Positions 9,770 to 19,974 of a stretch of 64,000 bases of DNA are shown piece after piece. Below the pieces are notes generated by a model, which was not told the DNA's origin, did not search any database, and saw only the letters and a program-made list of their open reading frames with translations. Origin of the DNA: Echria macrotheca. Taxonomy: Eukaryota; Ascomycota; Sordariomycetes; Sordariales; Schizotheciaceae. The position numbers and the translations under genes were made by a program. Where the stretch lies: NCBI GenBank assembly GCA_030411725.1, contig MU839830.1, positions 248,001-312,000 of the forward strand, read 5' to 3'. Position 1 is the stretch's first letter; each line of letters begins with the position of its first letter.

Positions 9770-12207
9770 CTTGGTTGGATTGAGTCGGCGATACCTTATT
9801 TAGGTATTTCGTAGATCCTTCCAAGACAAGTTGATTCGCAAAACGAGAGAGATGGCGACAGAAGATCCAAAATGACGGTAGATATCAAGAAAAAGATATG
9901 TCGAGGAAAGATCCTAAGTGTCGTGTAACCCCACAAGCAACAACATTCATTCAGAGAAAGAAATGACGTTGCAGTCGCATATCCTCCAATTTTGCTACAC
10001 GCGCCGTACACGGGAACCAAGCACACCTCTTCTCGGTGCCAAAAAGCCTTGGGTCGTGGTAACGGTAAACGGTCGCCGTTCCAGAGAAGAAGAAAAATAA
10101 AAAGAAATGGAAGGGGAAGGTGGGAAGAGTTGTGTGGTGTCGTTAGGAAAACCGATCCCTTTGTTCCCTTGGTTTGGGTCTCCCTCCCGATCGCTGGACA
10201 AGTGACCAAAGCCTCGGTCGACCTTCCGCCCCGAGAGTGGTCAACCTCCGACGGCTGTGCCGACGCATCGTCCTGTCCCTCCCCCGCTACCGTACTTATT
10301 CACACGGTACACTAGTTATTCCCGTCCACCTGAACCAAACCAAATAAACTACACAGTAGGCCCGTTAGGTACAGCACACCTTCTTAGGTAGCTTCGAGAA
10401 GACCGCCCGGGCCCGGGAACGACCACAGCAAAAACCGTGCGGCGAGGCGAAGCCAAGCAGGGCGAGCAGGCCAAGGACCAAGTCACCAAGGACGTGGTGA
10501 TGAAACGCCAGCTCTCTTCGTATTTAGACCAAGCACGCGAAACGTCAAACATCTCCTACACTATCATGAAAAAAAAGATATCGTATCTACGTTTTGTTTC
10601 CGCTTCAGGTGGCCGCAAGAGCCAAGACAAGAACCCCATCCATCCATCCCTTAGGCTTGGCGACGGGCTGTTGTGTTGGCCGATTCATTCAGAGCGGCGC
10701 TCCTGAACGAACGCGCGTTGGTAAGATGAGAATCTATCTCACAACTCGGCGGCCCAGATGACAGGCCCAGCGCGATCAATGATCATAACCTCTAACTACC
10801 CATCAAGAGCTGTTCGCGAGGATGGTGAGCAAATGTTGGGCCATAGCCAATCAACGCGCCTCGCCCGCAAAAGCTGAAAGGGATGGGTGCCGGATGCCGT
10901 GGCGGCACCGTCGCTGGCTGGCCCCCAGGTTGGTGGGTTGCACTGCACGCAATCCGATCGACACAATTTTGCGCTCGCCCGGTGATAACCTCTAGGTACT
11001 TTGGAAATCACAGAAAATTATACTCGGTACCCCTCCAGACAACATGGTTGGTCAGTTGGCCAGCTCTATCTCATCATCTGATCTTATAGAGGAGGGGTAG
11101 CCATCATCCCGACTCTCTACGCACACTATACATCTCGCTGAACTCTTGGACGACAGCGAGAATAAATCAATGGAGCTTATTACGTGGAAAAGGGGTAAAG
11201 TATGCGCAGCAGTCTTCCCATGTGGTATTCATGTCACCTGCAGGCGCAGATGAAGACGACCTTGATGAACCCCCCCGACGCTTGCAGACGCTGTTCACCA
11301 ACAGCAAGACCAATGCTACTGCACTCTGATCCTCTGACTGATTCTGCCGTCGCATACACACGGCAGAGACCTCGAAAACCACTGCCACGGTGCTAACGAT
11401 GTGCCCGTGGAGATGGCCATCAATGGTGTCTCGTTCACATCGACGTGGAGAAGGTTATCGCTAGTTTGTTGCGCAGCAGAGGCTCGACCCCCGCGATGGA
11501 GATGAATAAGAATCCGAGCGCGGAGGATACGGAGGGGCAGGCAAGGTTGAGTGCATGGGCTGTCAATAAATATACAGGGGTTCCCAGGGGAGGGGACCCC
11601 CTTCTTGGAAGCCTGCAGGTGGCCGCTGCGCGTCTTTGCACGAACCGGGCGCTTCTTATCCTCTCGACAAACTTCCAGGTGCTCGGCCGGTTGTCCTGTT
11701 GACGATTTTCTTTGCTTCTCGACGGTGGCTTGCGGTCTTTGGAATATGTTCCACGACCGATTTCTCTCCTAATTGCCTAATGTTTGTTCCAACGACAGCC
11801 CGCCAGTTCCGTCTCGACTAAGCGGTTGGCGTCCCCGAAACCCGGTTACCACCACACTCGTCGACCAGGTTCGAGCAACCTCTGTCCCGCTCCCAAGAGC
11901 AAACGGCTCCGCTCGCTCCGTCGTCTGAAGTCTGCTCAACACTCCACTTGCAGCCATTATGTCTTGCTGCGAGCCATCCCGCCGACAAGCCTGAATCCAT
12001 TTCAGCACTGCAGTTTTTGACTCGAGGTGCACGCTGCCTGTGTCTCAACTGCGCGAGATCCGCAATTCTGCGGCCGCCTGCAGGAACCGTAGGGCTGTTT
12101 GGAGCACGCCGTACCACAGTGGTTCCTGCCGATCGCCTTGCTGATCGGCAGCCAATGGTCGTTGGTGTCGACAATCCCTCGATGCCATCTTGAAAACTTC
12201 GCGCACA
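9770..12207. other. Long divergent intergenic region
   Basis: This is the upstream region of the six-span membrane protein (minus) and of the large disordered protein (plus). It is 2.4 kb, long enough to contain an extended 5' leader of the plus-strand gene. Between about 11200 and 11640 some frames look weakly protein-like but are broken by stops. I see no convincing gene. Confidence 0.5.
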
Positions 12208-14679
12208 ATGACGACCGCAACCCTACCGCCGTCGACCTATACCGACCGAACACTCCCCGTTGCCGTAGCCGAGCCCAGTCCCGAGAGGCAGCGGAAGCCC
12301 CAGGACCCTCCTGTTCCTCAACATCCCATTCCGTTTATGCAAGATGCCTTTGCCGAATCTCTCGTCGAGGCTACGAAGAAGCCAGGCAGCGTGTCCAAGC
12401 CGAAACTGAGGACAGGCGACGCCAAGACGCGCCGTGATGAGCTTCTCGACCAGGAGAAGGCAGATCCACCTCCGGCGGCCCTCTGGCGGTATCGGCCGGG
12501 ACAGGTGAACCACGAGCTTCGCAGGTTGATGGCCCAGATATCCTTCGGCGTTTATCTCTTGCTCAATGGCATGGCCAACAGCCAGGTTCGGGTGGTTTCG
12601 ATTCTTCAGGGGCATATCGATGAAGTTGACGAGTTCTTGGAGACGACGCTGGAGGATATCGGTCTTGCGACAGACGACCTGAAGGACCGTACAGAGCATC
12701 TGAGGCTCCCTATGGAGAACATGCCCGTTTTCGAGGGGATGCTCGAGAACTACAATTATCGCATGTCGATCCTCGAGGGCAACATGCAGATTGAGCACAT
12801 AATAGCCCGTACTCAGATCGCCCTGCAACAGACGGTCCAGGATTTGGCCGAAGGTGTCAGCGCCACGAGAGAATTCAGTCTGTATCTCGCCGAGCAGGAA
12901 AACGGGCCGTGGCGCCGGGATCGACCAGATGTGATTGACATTTTTGTTGCCATGAAGGGCAACACAGACGGCTGGTTCAACGCCTTTATCGACTTGCAGG
13001 CGAAAGCGAGCAATCTGAACGGCTTGATCGTGAGGCTGAACGGTATGGTGGCCGAGATGGACCGCAAGGCGAGCGAGGCAAGCCGCAGAAATCAGTTCAG
13101 CGTCATCGGGCCCTACGGGTCCCCGAAGTCGTCTCCGGGGCACAGTCGCGAGGGTTCAGATGCGTCTACCATCACGGCATCTCTCGCGTCTCCTTTGCCA
13201 AAGATCTCGAGCTCACCACCACGGCTGTCCTTGAGGCTGAGCACCATCAACCCGATCCAGCCCAGCTCGTCGTTCTTCGATATCCAACTGCCCAGGGGCT
13301 CCGTTCTCTTATCACCCTTGCCCGCCAAGATGGTATCCACGGAGGTCGTCGAGGAGGTAAAGGAGGTGAAGGATGTGAAGGAGCTGGAGGAGGAGCCGCC
13401 AGTGCAGAGTCCTACGGTCGAGATCCATAACGTCGAGGGAGACATTGTTCCTCAGTCCCCACCGCCACCGGCTCGCAATCCTCGCAGGCTTTCTGAGCGC
13501 CCGACGCCCCGAGAGACTCCGGTTGAAGAGAAGAGCGTAGAGGAGACCGACACCCTTTACATCTTGCAACCTCGGACGTACACCCCACAGCCGCCTTCCC
13601 CACTTCCGTCGCCTCGCGTGAAAGATCCAATCCCTCCATCTTCTGGACAAGCCGAAGCAACGGAGTCCTCTGATCCCCGGGTAGAAGGGGTTAGAGTGGC
13701 GGTGAGAATTTCGACGCAGTTTGGAGAACCGCCGCTGTCGCCGAGGTTCCAACAGCAGCTGAGAACACAGCCGTCAAAGCCTAAGCTGGTCGCCATTGCG
13801 GCAAGGCCAGAATCTCGGTCCATCCGAAGGGCAGAGTCAAAGCCAGAGATTAGGCCAGAGGTCAAACCAGAGCCCACTCGTGCTCCGCCAGAACCGCCCA
13901 AGCCCCGGCCAGTGCCCAAGCCGGAAGTTAAACCGGAAGTAAAACCACCAAACAGGCCAGCGCCGGTAGCAGAGCCGCCAGGAACCGAGCCTGAACCTGT
14001 ATTGGAATCGGGGTTGCCAGTACAGCCGAAGAAGAGAACCTCGCTAAGAGATCGTGTCTCACAAAAAACGACTCCTCCCGAATCGATCCAGGTCCCGCCG
14101 CCGAATGGCCTCGCTATGCATAAACCTAATTTTTATCAGTCACCTCGGGCCTGCCCAGCTCCCGACTCGGCGTACGGGTCGGACATGGAGCGGACAGCTG
14201 TCAACTCGATCGTCTCGATCGTCTCGATCAACTCTTCTCTTGCCGAATTCCCGACACCTCCACCGCGTCCAACTTTGGTTCCCTCTCCCCACTCGGACCA
14301 GCAATTCTTCCGCCCTGTCCAGGCGAGTCCGCACTCTCCTCTGCAGCAGCGGCCTCACACGTCGGGGACCGTGTCGTCTCGCCTCCCGCCGCAGCATGTA
14401 CCTCCTCGCGACATCCCTTCGGCCATGGGCATGAGCATGCTGAGCAACGTCACGACGATGACGAACGACTCGACCAACTCGCGAGGGCTGAAGAAGAAAC
14501 GGAGTGCTTTTGGGTGGCTGAAGAAGGCCTTTTCGCTCGACGAGGAAGAGAGAGCGGCGTTCGAGGCGAAGAAGAAGGAGCAGATGAGGAACCCTTATTT
14601 TGACGAGCGAAGCCCCAAGTATTTGGATGGCAAGAGAATTCAGCCGCGCCAGACTCAGACCTTTCACCAGGGCTATTAG
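12208..14679 (+). CDS. Conserved fungal protein with helical N-domain and long proline-rich disordered region
   Basis: This is an uninterrupted frame of 823 residues from the ATG at 12208. The frame extends upstream to 12190 without an ATG. After about 95 polar residues there is a structured, mostly helical region (about 95-300) with segments such as LMAQISFGVYLLLNGMANSQ, a run around VDEFLETTLEDIGLATDDL, and NLNGLIVRLNGMVAEMDRKA, suggesting a helical bundle or coiled coil. The rest is rich in Pro, Ser and Glu. It includes a PEVKPEVKPP-type repeat stretch near residues 550-590 and a valine/glutamate-rich segment (EVVEEVKEVKDVKELEEE). The last 60 residues regain order with a basic-aromatic motif SAFGWLKKAFSLDEEERAAF that looks like a conserved C-terminal motif. 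I do not recognise the family; a scaffold or cortical role is only a guess. Confidence 0.85.
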   Translation: MTTATLPPSTYTDRTLPVAVAEPSPERQRKPQDPPVPQHPIPFMQDAFAESLVEATKKPGSVSKPKLRTGDAKTRRDELLDQEKADPPPAALWRYRPGQVNHELRRLMAQISFGVYLLLNGMANSQVRVVSILQGHIDEVDEFLETTLEDIGLATDDLKDRTEHLRLPMENMPVFEGMLENYNYRMSILEGNMQIEHIIARTQIALQQTVQDLAEGVSATREFSLYLAEQENGPWRRDRPDVIDIFVAMKGNTDGWFNAFIDLQAKASNLNGLIVRLNGMVAEMDRKASEASRRNQFSVIGPYGSPKSSPGHSREGSDASTITASLASPLPKISSSPPRLSLRLSTINPIQPSSSFFDIQLPRGSVLLSPLPAKMVSTEVVEEVKEVKDVKELEEEPPVQSPTVEIHNVEGDIVPQSPPPPARNPRRLSERPTPRETPVEEKSVEETDTLYILQPRTYTPQPPSPLPSPRVKDPIPPSSGQAEATESSDPRVEGVRVAVRISTQFGEPPLSPRFQQQLRTQPSKPKLVAIAARPESRSIRRAESKPEIRPEVKPEPTRAPPEPPKPRPVPKPEVKPEVKPPNRPAPVAEPPGTEPEPVLESGLPVQPKKRTSLRDRVSQKTTPPESIQVPPPNGLAMHKPNFYQSPRACPAPDSAYGSDMERTAVNSIVSIVSINSSLAEFPTPPPRPTLVPSPHSDQQFFRPVQASPHSPLQQRPHTSGTVSSRLPPQHVPPRDIPSAMGMSMLSNVTTMTNDSTNSRGLKKKRSAFGWLKKAFSLDEEERAAFEAKKKEQMRNPYFDERSPKYLDGKRIQPRQTQTFHQGY

Positions 14680-16499
14680 GGAGGGTCGTCGGTACCGGAA
14701 ATAGTCTCGCGAGCCAAGCGCGGTTCCGGTGGACTCTAGGTACGACGTGAAACGGGCCGAGCCGGGTCGGCACGGGTCTTTTAAAACCTTGTGCGTCGAC
14801 TATTATAACTAAACATAATTACGTTCCATGTATGGAACCTGGAAGCGACATCGTTTCGTTGCTGTTGGATGCGCTTTTGATACCCGGCGGTCGATTTGAC
14901 CATGGACACGCAGCGCTTTTCGACCTTGGCGTTTTGTTAGCTCTGTACCATATCTGCTTTTATCTGTTAGGAGTCATGCATACACGGGGTTGGGGAAGGA
15001 CGGTCTTTTGAGGTACTCCATCTGTCAGTACGATGCCATGGGCTTAGAGGTGTAATAAGCATACCAGACGGGCAGTGTATTTGTATAGTCGGTAGCAAGA
15101 TGTATGATGGTAATTTTGGGTCTCAGTGACTGATGATCATCCGTGGAACATGTTTTGTGAAGACGACGTCGACATTCCACGGTGACAGCATTGCTCCAGA
15201 GTTTGGAACGTGAGCGAAACTGAGGGCAGATATCTGAGACAAGAGAGTAACGGGTCGTAGGTATTGGTTATTCAAGAAGCAGAAATTCTAAGCTCGACGG
15301 TGGACTCTGCCTTTCCTGCTGGGTGGTTGGCATTTGGTCGTGCCTTCCTTGGTTGCGGTTTAGACCTACACGGTTCCTGCGTTTGTCTCGAGATAAGATT
15401 GGGTAAGATAAGGCACATATGTTCCATTCCAGATCGTCGTTTGGTCATCATTCTTTAACCAGGACATGTTTTGCCCACCAGACCGTCCGATCTCGATGGC
15501 GCACTTAGCTGGCAACATACCCCAAGACACCTTTCTTCCTCATTTCCAACACTTGCGAAAGCGACGTACTCTCAAATCCTCCTCTCTTAGAGCAGCGGCA
15601 ATGAGGCTCCCATATGCGTCTAATCACGGGCAGACCGAGCTTGGCACGGTTTATTGATTATGTTCTCTGCGGCTGCGGTCCACCGATCTGTATAGATCCC
15701 ATTGAATCCCACGGTCAAGAACAACTTGCCAAGGCAGCGGGCTGCACGCAGTCACCAACACGATACTTGGCAAAAGATGCACAAGTTCCCGTGCCCGTCG
15801 TCTCCCACTTATCGGGCAGCATCCAGGAGATGGGTTGCGGATAAGGACATGATTGGTCTTTTTCGAGAATCAACTTACGAAATGGAGAGAGAGAGGGAGA
15901 GGGATGGATCACACAGTTTCCATGGTGTCGGCGACATCCCGCGCAAGCGGTATCGCTTTCATTCCTGTTGTCCTTGCAGGAAAGGACACAGAAGGAAAAA
16001 AACACGAGTCCAGTCAGATAGGGCCGGGAAAACGCAAGATGCAGGCATGTCTCGAGTGGCGGCGTGTCGTTGGTGAGAGCCTAGGGATATGCACGTCATG
16101 GCCCGCGTTCCGGTCGAGACAGGTGCATGGTGTGATCGAACCAGCTTTCGTCGGTTGTTCCGGTTTGGGACCCGAGGGTGTCCACGTCGGGACGGCATTT
16201 TGTCTGCGAGAATCGGCGGGCAAAAAGAGACGGGCTGGAAACGTGTTTGGAACGTGGCGAGTGTCTCGCCCAGCCGTTGTCTCGCCGGGTTCATTATGTC
16301 GTTTGGGGGACGGCCGGTCGGCATATAGCTTGTGTCTGGATTTTTGGAGGAGGATTGGGGGATTCATATCGTTCAGGCGGGTATAAGAGACGGTGGAGAT
16401 AAGCTTTTCGTCAGAGCAATTCTCGGATTTTGTTGTCAGACTCTTTTCCGACTTGCTTTCTCCCTCTCAAACAACAACCAAACGCCAGCTTCAACCACG
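14680..16499. other. Intergenic region
   Basis: About 1.8 kb. It contains a perfect short inverted repeat (arms GTTCCAT/ATGGAAC, 14823-14838) just past the upstream gene, a possible terminator or RNA-processing structure. A TATAAG element lies near 16385, about 115 bp before the small gene's ATG. Scattered short frames show no coding character. Confidence 0.5.
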
Positions 16500-16771
16500 A
16501 TGCCTACCCCTGAGGAGTATCGACGGGCCGCGCAGCTGCACATTGGAGACTATGGGAGCCTGGGCATGGTCGGAAATGCGTATGCTTCTCACCTCTTGCT
16601 TATTGTTGCATACTAACGCGATTTAGATTCGGCGAGGTGAAACCGCTGGACATGCTTCTCGGCGGACTGCAGTCGCTTGGGACTTGGGTTACTGGGTCTG
16701 GAAGTGAGGACTCGACAATTTCCAAGAAGCAGGACAAGACTCCAGAGACAACTTCGGAGAAGAAACCATGA
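16500..16771 (+). CDS. Small uncharacterised protein (74 residues)
   Basis: Exons 16500-16579 and 16627-16771 are joined over a 47-nt intron with good ends (GTATGC...TTTAG) and a textbook branch site (ACTAAC). The start codon follows a CAACCACG context after a pyrimidine-rich leader with a TATAAG element about 115 bp upstream. The product begins MPTPEEYRRAAQLHIGDYGS, continues LGMVGNAFGEVKPLDMLLGG, and ends in a Lys/Glu/Thr-rich tail. A central glycine- and leucine-rich segment may be a weakly hydrophobic helix. I recognise no domain. The intact splice structure, branch site and spacing are the case for it being a real gene rather than chance. Confidence 0.65.
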
Positions 16772-17667
16772 GCCTCGTTTGCAGGCGAGCTCTCTTCTCC
16801 TCAAGCCACAAATGGATTCGACTGTGGACTTTAGTCCTCGAGAGCCGACGCCATGAGGATAGGCATTATTCTCAGCCGGTACGCTTTTTACCATGGTAGT
16901 TGAAGACGTAGGTGGTACGGATAGTTTGTGCTAGTGCTGGTGTATGGACGGCAGGCTGATGACTTATGTGCGAGTTTGTGTGTATTTGCGTGGTTCTGAT
17001 TGTGGCGTTCAGGGGTAAGAGTGGACGGGCACAGTACAAAGTAATACAACTTACAGGATACGAGAAACAGGACAAAATCAACAGGAATCAACAGCAGTTC
17101 ATACAAAAGATGGCTGAGTGAACCATGATGGTAGACGTACACCATATTGTCGCTAGAAGCATAGATGAAGGGAATTGAATAGCCAAAACCTGGAAATAAG
17201 CCAGAGTCAACAAACACCGAAATGCCCAATGCAGAATACAGTGCGAGGGGACATTGTCGGCCGACGACGAACCGAGCGGACGTGATCGGCTCCGGACGAA
17301 ATTCCGGCGGCCTTCGGAGCGATGCCGCAACTCGGAGCGGGGAGGCATTGAGGAGGGCGGGGTCACTCCAGGCGAGCTTGGTGATGGAGCAAACGCTGGA
17401 CCACAGAACAGCGATCAATACCCCATTCGTGTTTTCTGTATAGCCTGAGTTTTTGACCAATACATGAACGAACGGTGGGATATATAAAGTTCGAAAGCTG
17501 CCGTTTTATCGATATTGATTCAGGTATGTTGTATCTTTTGGTCGCAAGTTTATCTTTCCAGCCTGCTTCTTCTTGGAAACATCACTTACAAATAACACCC
17601 CAGGGGTTCTGAGCAGATATACCTAGAATCCAAGACAAATAGCAAAAATAACACGCCAATTCAAGCC
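16772..17667. other. Intergenic region upstream of D-amino-acid oxidase
   Basis: This holds the 3' flank of the small gene and the promoter of the oxidase gene. Apart from the TATA-like element listed separately I see nothing. The minus-strand open frames (e.g. 16888-17460) show no recognisable protein. Confidence 0.5.
17481..17488 (+). promoter_or_regulatory. TATA box of the D-amino-acid oxidase gene
   Basis: TATATAAA lies about 180 bp upstream of the ATG at 17668 and is the best TATA match in this intergenic region. Confidence 0.45.
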
Positions 17668-18903
17668 ATGGACCGCCATGTCGTAGTCATCGGGTACGCA
17701 TCTTCCCTTGTCTCCCTCCATCCATCATCCATCCATCCAACTAGACTAATCCACAACCCCAGCGCCGGCGTAATCGGCCTCTCCTCAGCCCTCGCCCTCC
17801 TCGAAGCCGGCTACCGCGTCACAATCCTAGCCAAAGACTTCCCCATCCCCTTCGAGACCGCCCTCCTCACACCCCCCTCGCCACAGATAAACTACGCCTC
17901 CCTCTGGGCCGGCGCCCACAACCGCTGGGTGCCTCCTCCTCCTCCTTCCCCCGGTCTCTCTTCTTCACCCCCCGCCGCCCTCCCAAGTTCTACTACGACC
18001 GTGGTGGTGGACGAACACAGCCTAGCCCTAACCACATTCTCCTGGATGACCAACCTCGCCAACACGTCGTCATCCCCCACCACCGAAAACAACGGAAGAG
18101 GAGAACACGGGCACGGTATAACCCTCACCAAAGGAATAGAGTACCTCGAGAACCCCGGCCCCGAATATTTGTCTCTTGACAAAACCCGGGCCTTAGAGCT
18201 AGGCATATCCAACTTCCGCCTCCTTTCGCCTCACGAACTCCCCGACCCCAACAAAATAAAATGGGCCTGCGAGTACGACTCCTGGTGTCTAAATCCGGCA
18301 GTATACTGCTCCTTCCTCCTGCGCAAGATCGCCCTCAAAGGCGGCCGCCTCGTTCGTCATGACCTGCGCGCCGTGAGGGAAGCGTTCACCTCCATCCCTG
18401 ATACACAACCAATAAAAGCGGTAGTCAACGCCTCCGGGACGGGGCTAGACCACGACCCGGCTGTGTTCATCACCCGCGGCCAGACCGTGCTGGTGGCAAA
18501 CACGTGCGCCGAGACGGTAACGCGCCAGCACGCAGACGGGAGCTGGACTTTTTTTGTTCCGCGCGGGTATGATGGCGGGACGGTCGTGGGGGGGACCAAG
18601 GAGGTGGATGATTGGGAGGCGCTTCCGAGACGAGAAACGAGGGATGCGATTCTCGAGAGGGCGAGGGAGACGTATCCTGCTATTTTAGACAACGGAGAAG
18701 AATTCAGGGTCGTGGCGGATATTGTGGGCAGACGGCCTTCGAGGGTTGGAGGGCCGAGGGTCGAGGGCGAGGTTTTGGACGGAAGGGACAAAAGGTTTGT
18801 CATGCATGCTTATGGGCTGGGCGGACGGGGGTATGAGTTGTCTTGGGGTGTGGCTGTTGAGGTTCGCAAGGGGGTGAATCGGTTCTTTGGTGTTGAGGAT
18901 TAG
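17668..18903 (+). CDS. D-amino-acid oxidase family flavoprotein
   Basis: Exon 17668-17693 is joined to 17763-18903 over a 69-nt intron (GTACGC...CCCAG), giving 388 residues. The splice creates the FAD-binding dinucleotide motif VVVIGAGVIGLSSALALLEAGY at the very N-terminus. Further DAAO hallmarks are NYASLWAGAHNRW (usually ASPWAGANW), KWACEYDSWCLNPAVYCSFL, GRRPSRVGGPR with the substrate-binding arginine region, and the C-terminal HAYGLGGRGYELSWG flavin loop. The enzyme should deaminate D-amino acids to keto acids, ammonia and H2O2; D-aspartate oxidase is an alternative. Oddities: a Pro/Ser-rich insert of about 25 residues directly after WAGAHNRW, a second Ser/Thr/Asn-rich insert (NTSSSPTTENNG), and a C-terminus (FFGVED) with no SKL-type peroxisomal signal. 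The intron is in frame and stop-free, so unspliced RNA stays open. Confidence 0.92.
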   Translation: MDRHVVVIGYASSLVSLHPSSIHPTRLIHNPSAGVIGLSSALALLEAGYRVTILAKDFPIPFETALLTPPSPQINYASLWAGAHNRWVPPPPPSPGLSSSPPAALPSSTTTVVVDEHSLALTTFSWMTNLANTSSSPTTENNGRGEHGHGITLTKGIEYLENPGPEYLSLDKTRALELGISNFRLLSPHELPDPNKIKWACEYDSWCLNPAVYCSFLLRKIALKGGRLVRHDLRAVREAFTSIPDTQPIKAVVNASGTGLDHDPAVFITRGQTVLVANTCAETVTRQHADGSWTFFVPRGYDGGTVVGGTKEVDDWEALPRRETRDAILERARETYPAILDNGEEFRVVADIVGRRPSRVGGPRVEGEVLDGRDKRFVMHAYGLGGRGYELSWGVAVEVRKGVNRFFGVED

Positions 18904-19329
18904 AGGAGATTAAAATTTGTAGAGCCTGGTTTGTTTGTGTGTGTGATCTAGCAGAGTGTTTTTTTCCTGAGTAGTCTGATTTTCCTTTTGGTATCAGATG
19001 ACTGGTATTTACGGTTCCAGAACCAAAAAGACCTACACAATCTTCCGCGCGCGATCAGATATGGGCTTGGTCAGGAGCGTTCCAACAGCAGCTTGGAGGC
19101 TGCCGCCCCCTATGTCGACAGGCAAACCGTCCGGTGCTGACGACCACGAACCCTCCAAGTCAATATCCGATCGCAAGCCTATTGCAGTCTTTCTTCTCCA
19201 TCGATATCATTACATCGCTTGTACAACAATACAATGGTCTAGCCATAATGCCCCACTCTCTCTTCATCGATCCTAGGTAGTCCATCCCTTTAAACCCATC
19301 GTTCCGTCCATCCCTACCCCATGATATTG
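18904..19329. other. Intergenic, convergent 3' flanks
   Basis: This is the 3' flank of the oxidase gene and of CMC1. It contains a CCTAGGTAG motif near 19274 and short TG and T runs. No gene was seen. Confidence 0.6.
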
Positions 19330-19974
19330 TCACCTCCCACCACCACCACCACTTCCCCGCTGCTGCTCATCACCATCCCCCTCCTCTATCCTCCTCCTCC
19401 CAGGACTAGCAAACCCCCCAATCCTCTCCGCCCTCTTCAGCTTCTCCATCTCCAGCCTTGCCACCTCCCGATCCTTCTCCGGCAGGCCCCACCACTCCCT
19501 CAGAAACTTCTCCTGCTCCAACTTCCGCCTCGCCTTCCGCTCGCGCTCGCGCTGCCGCTCCATCCGGCCGGCGAACCACTCCTCGCGCGCGGCGTCCTGC
19601 TCGGCCGGCGTCGCGTGTACCTTCATGCACTGGTTCATGGCCCGATTGGTATCGCGGCAGGCGAACGAGACCGAGAACGTTCTGCCTAGTGCGCATTCTG
19701 CAAATGCTTTTTTTTTTACCATCGGTGTTAGTAGAAGAAAAAAAAAGAAGGAGAGACGGAAAATAAGAGACGGAAAAGTACCTCGGATTTCGTCAACGCA
19801 TTTACTCCGCACCCGCGCGTAAAAGATATCTCGCACTTGTGCCTCTTGCGATGCAGATAGCGGTATGGGGTTGCGCGACGGCACCGCCGTGCTAGACGTA
19901 TTCCTGCTGCTGCTCTCGTCCCCTCCATCTCTGCTGTCTCTCGGGCGGTCTTGGGTCGCCATGGCTGCGGCCAT
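19330..19974 (-). CDS. CMC1: Cmc1-type twin CX9C mitochondrial copper/COX assembly protein
   Basis: Exon 1 is 19782-19974 and exon 2 is 19330-19706, with a 75-nt intron, giving 189 residues. Twin CX9C motifs define the Cmc1 family of intermembrane-space proteins, imported by Mia40, that handle copper or Cox1 intermediates for cytochrome c oxidase assembly. The first is C-VDEIRAFAE-C and the second C-RDTNRAMNQ-C, separated by ALGRTFSVSFA. The preceding segment SRNPIPLSASQEAQVRDIFY and the following KVHATPAEQDAAREEWFAGR are as I expect for filamentous-fungal Cmc1. The C-terminal tail is highly charged and ends in polyglycine. To obtain CX9C the intron must end at an AAG (19707) after a run of ten A. 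A CAG nine bases further on (19698) is in frame but would give CX6C. Two near-adjacent in-frame ATGs (MAAAM) are possible starts. Confidence 0.9.
   Translation of the reverse strand: MAAAMATQDRPRDSRDGGDESSSRNTSSTAVPSRNPIPLSASQEAQVRDIFYARVRSKCVDEIRGTFPSLIFRLSFFFFLLLTPMVKKKAFAECALGRTFSVSFACRDTNRAMNQCMKVHATPAEQDAAREEWFAGRMERQRERERKARRKLEQEKFLREWWGLPEKDREVARLEMEKLKRAERIGGFASPGRRRIEEGDGDEQQRGSGGGGGR

Noticed and set aside
12190..12207. Upstream extension of the disordered protein to 12190
   Set aside because: The codon at 12190 is TTG, not ATG. The first ATG of the frame is at 12208. The same reasoning moved the starts of the FN3 (24117), DUF3176 (48496) and zinc-finger (1662) genes.
12223..13143. 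Long minus-strand open frame (306 codons) opposite the disordered protein gene
   Set aside because: It lies antisense to a frame with better codon and protein character and shows no recognisable domain; GC-rich genes commonly produce such antisense frames.
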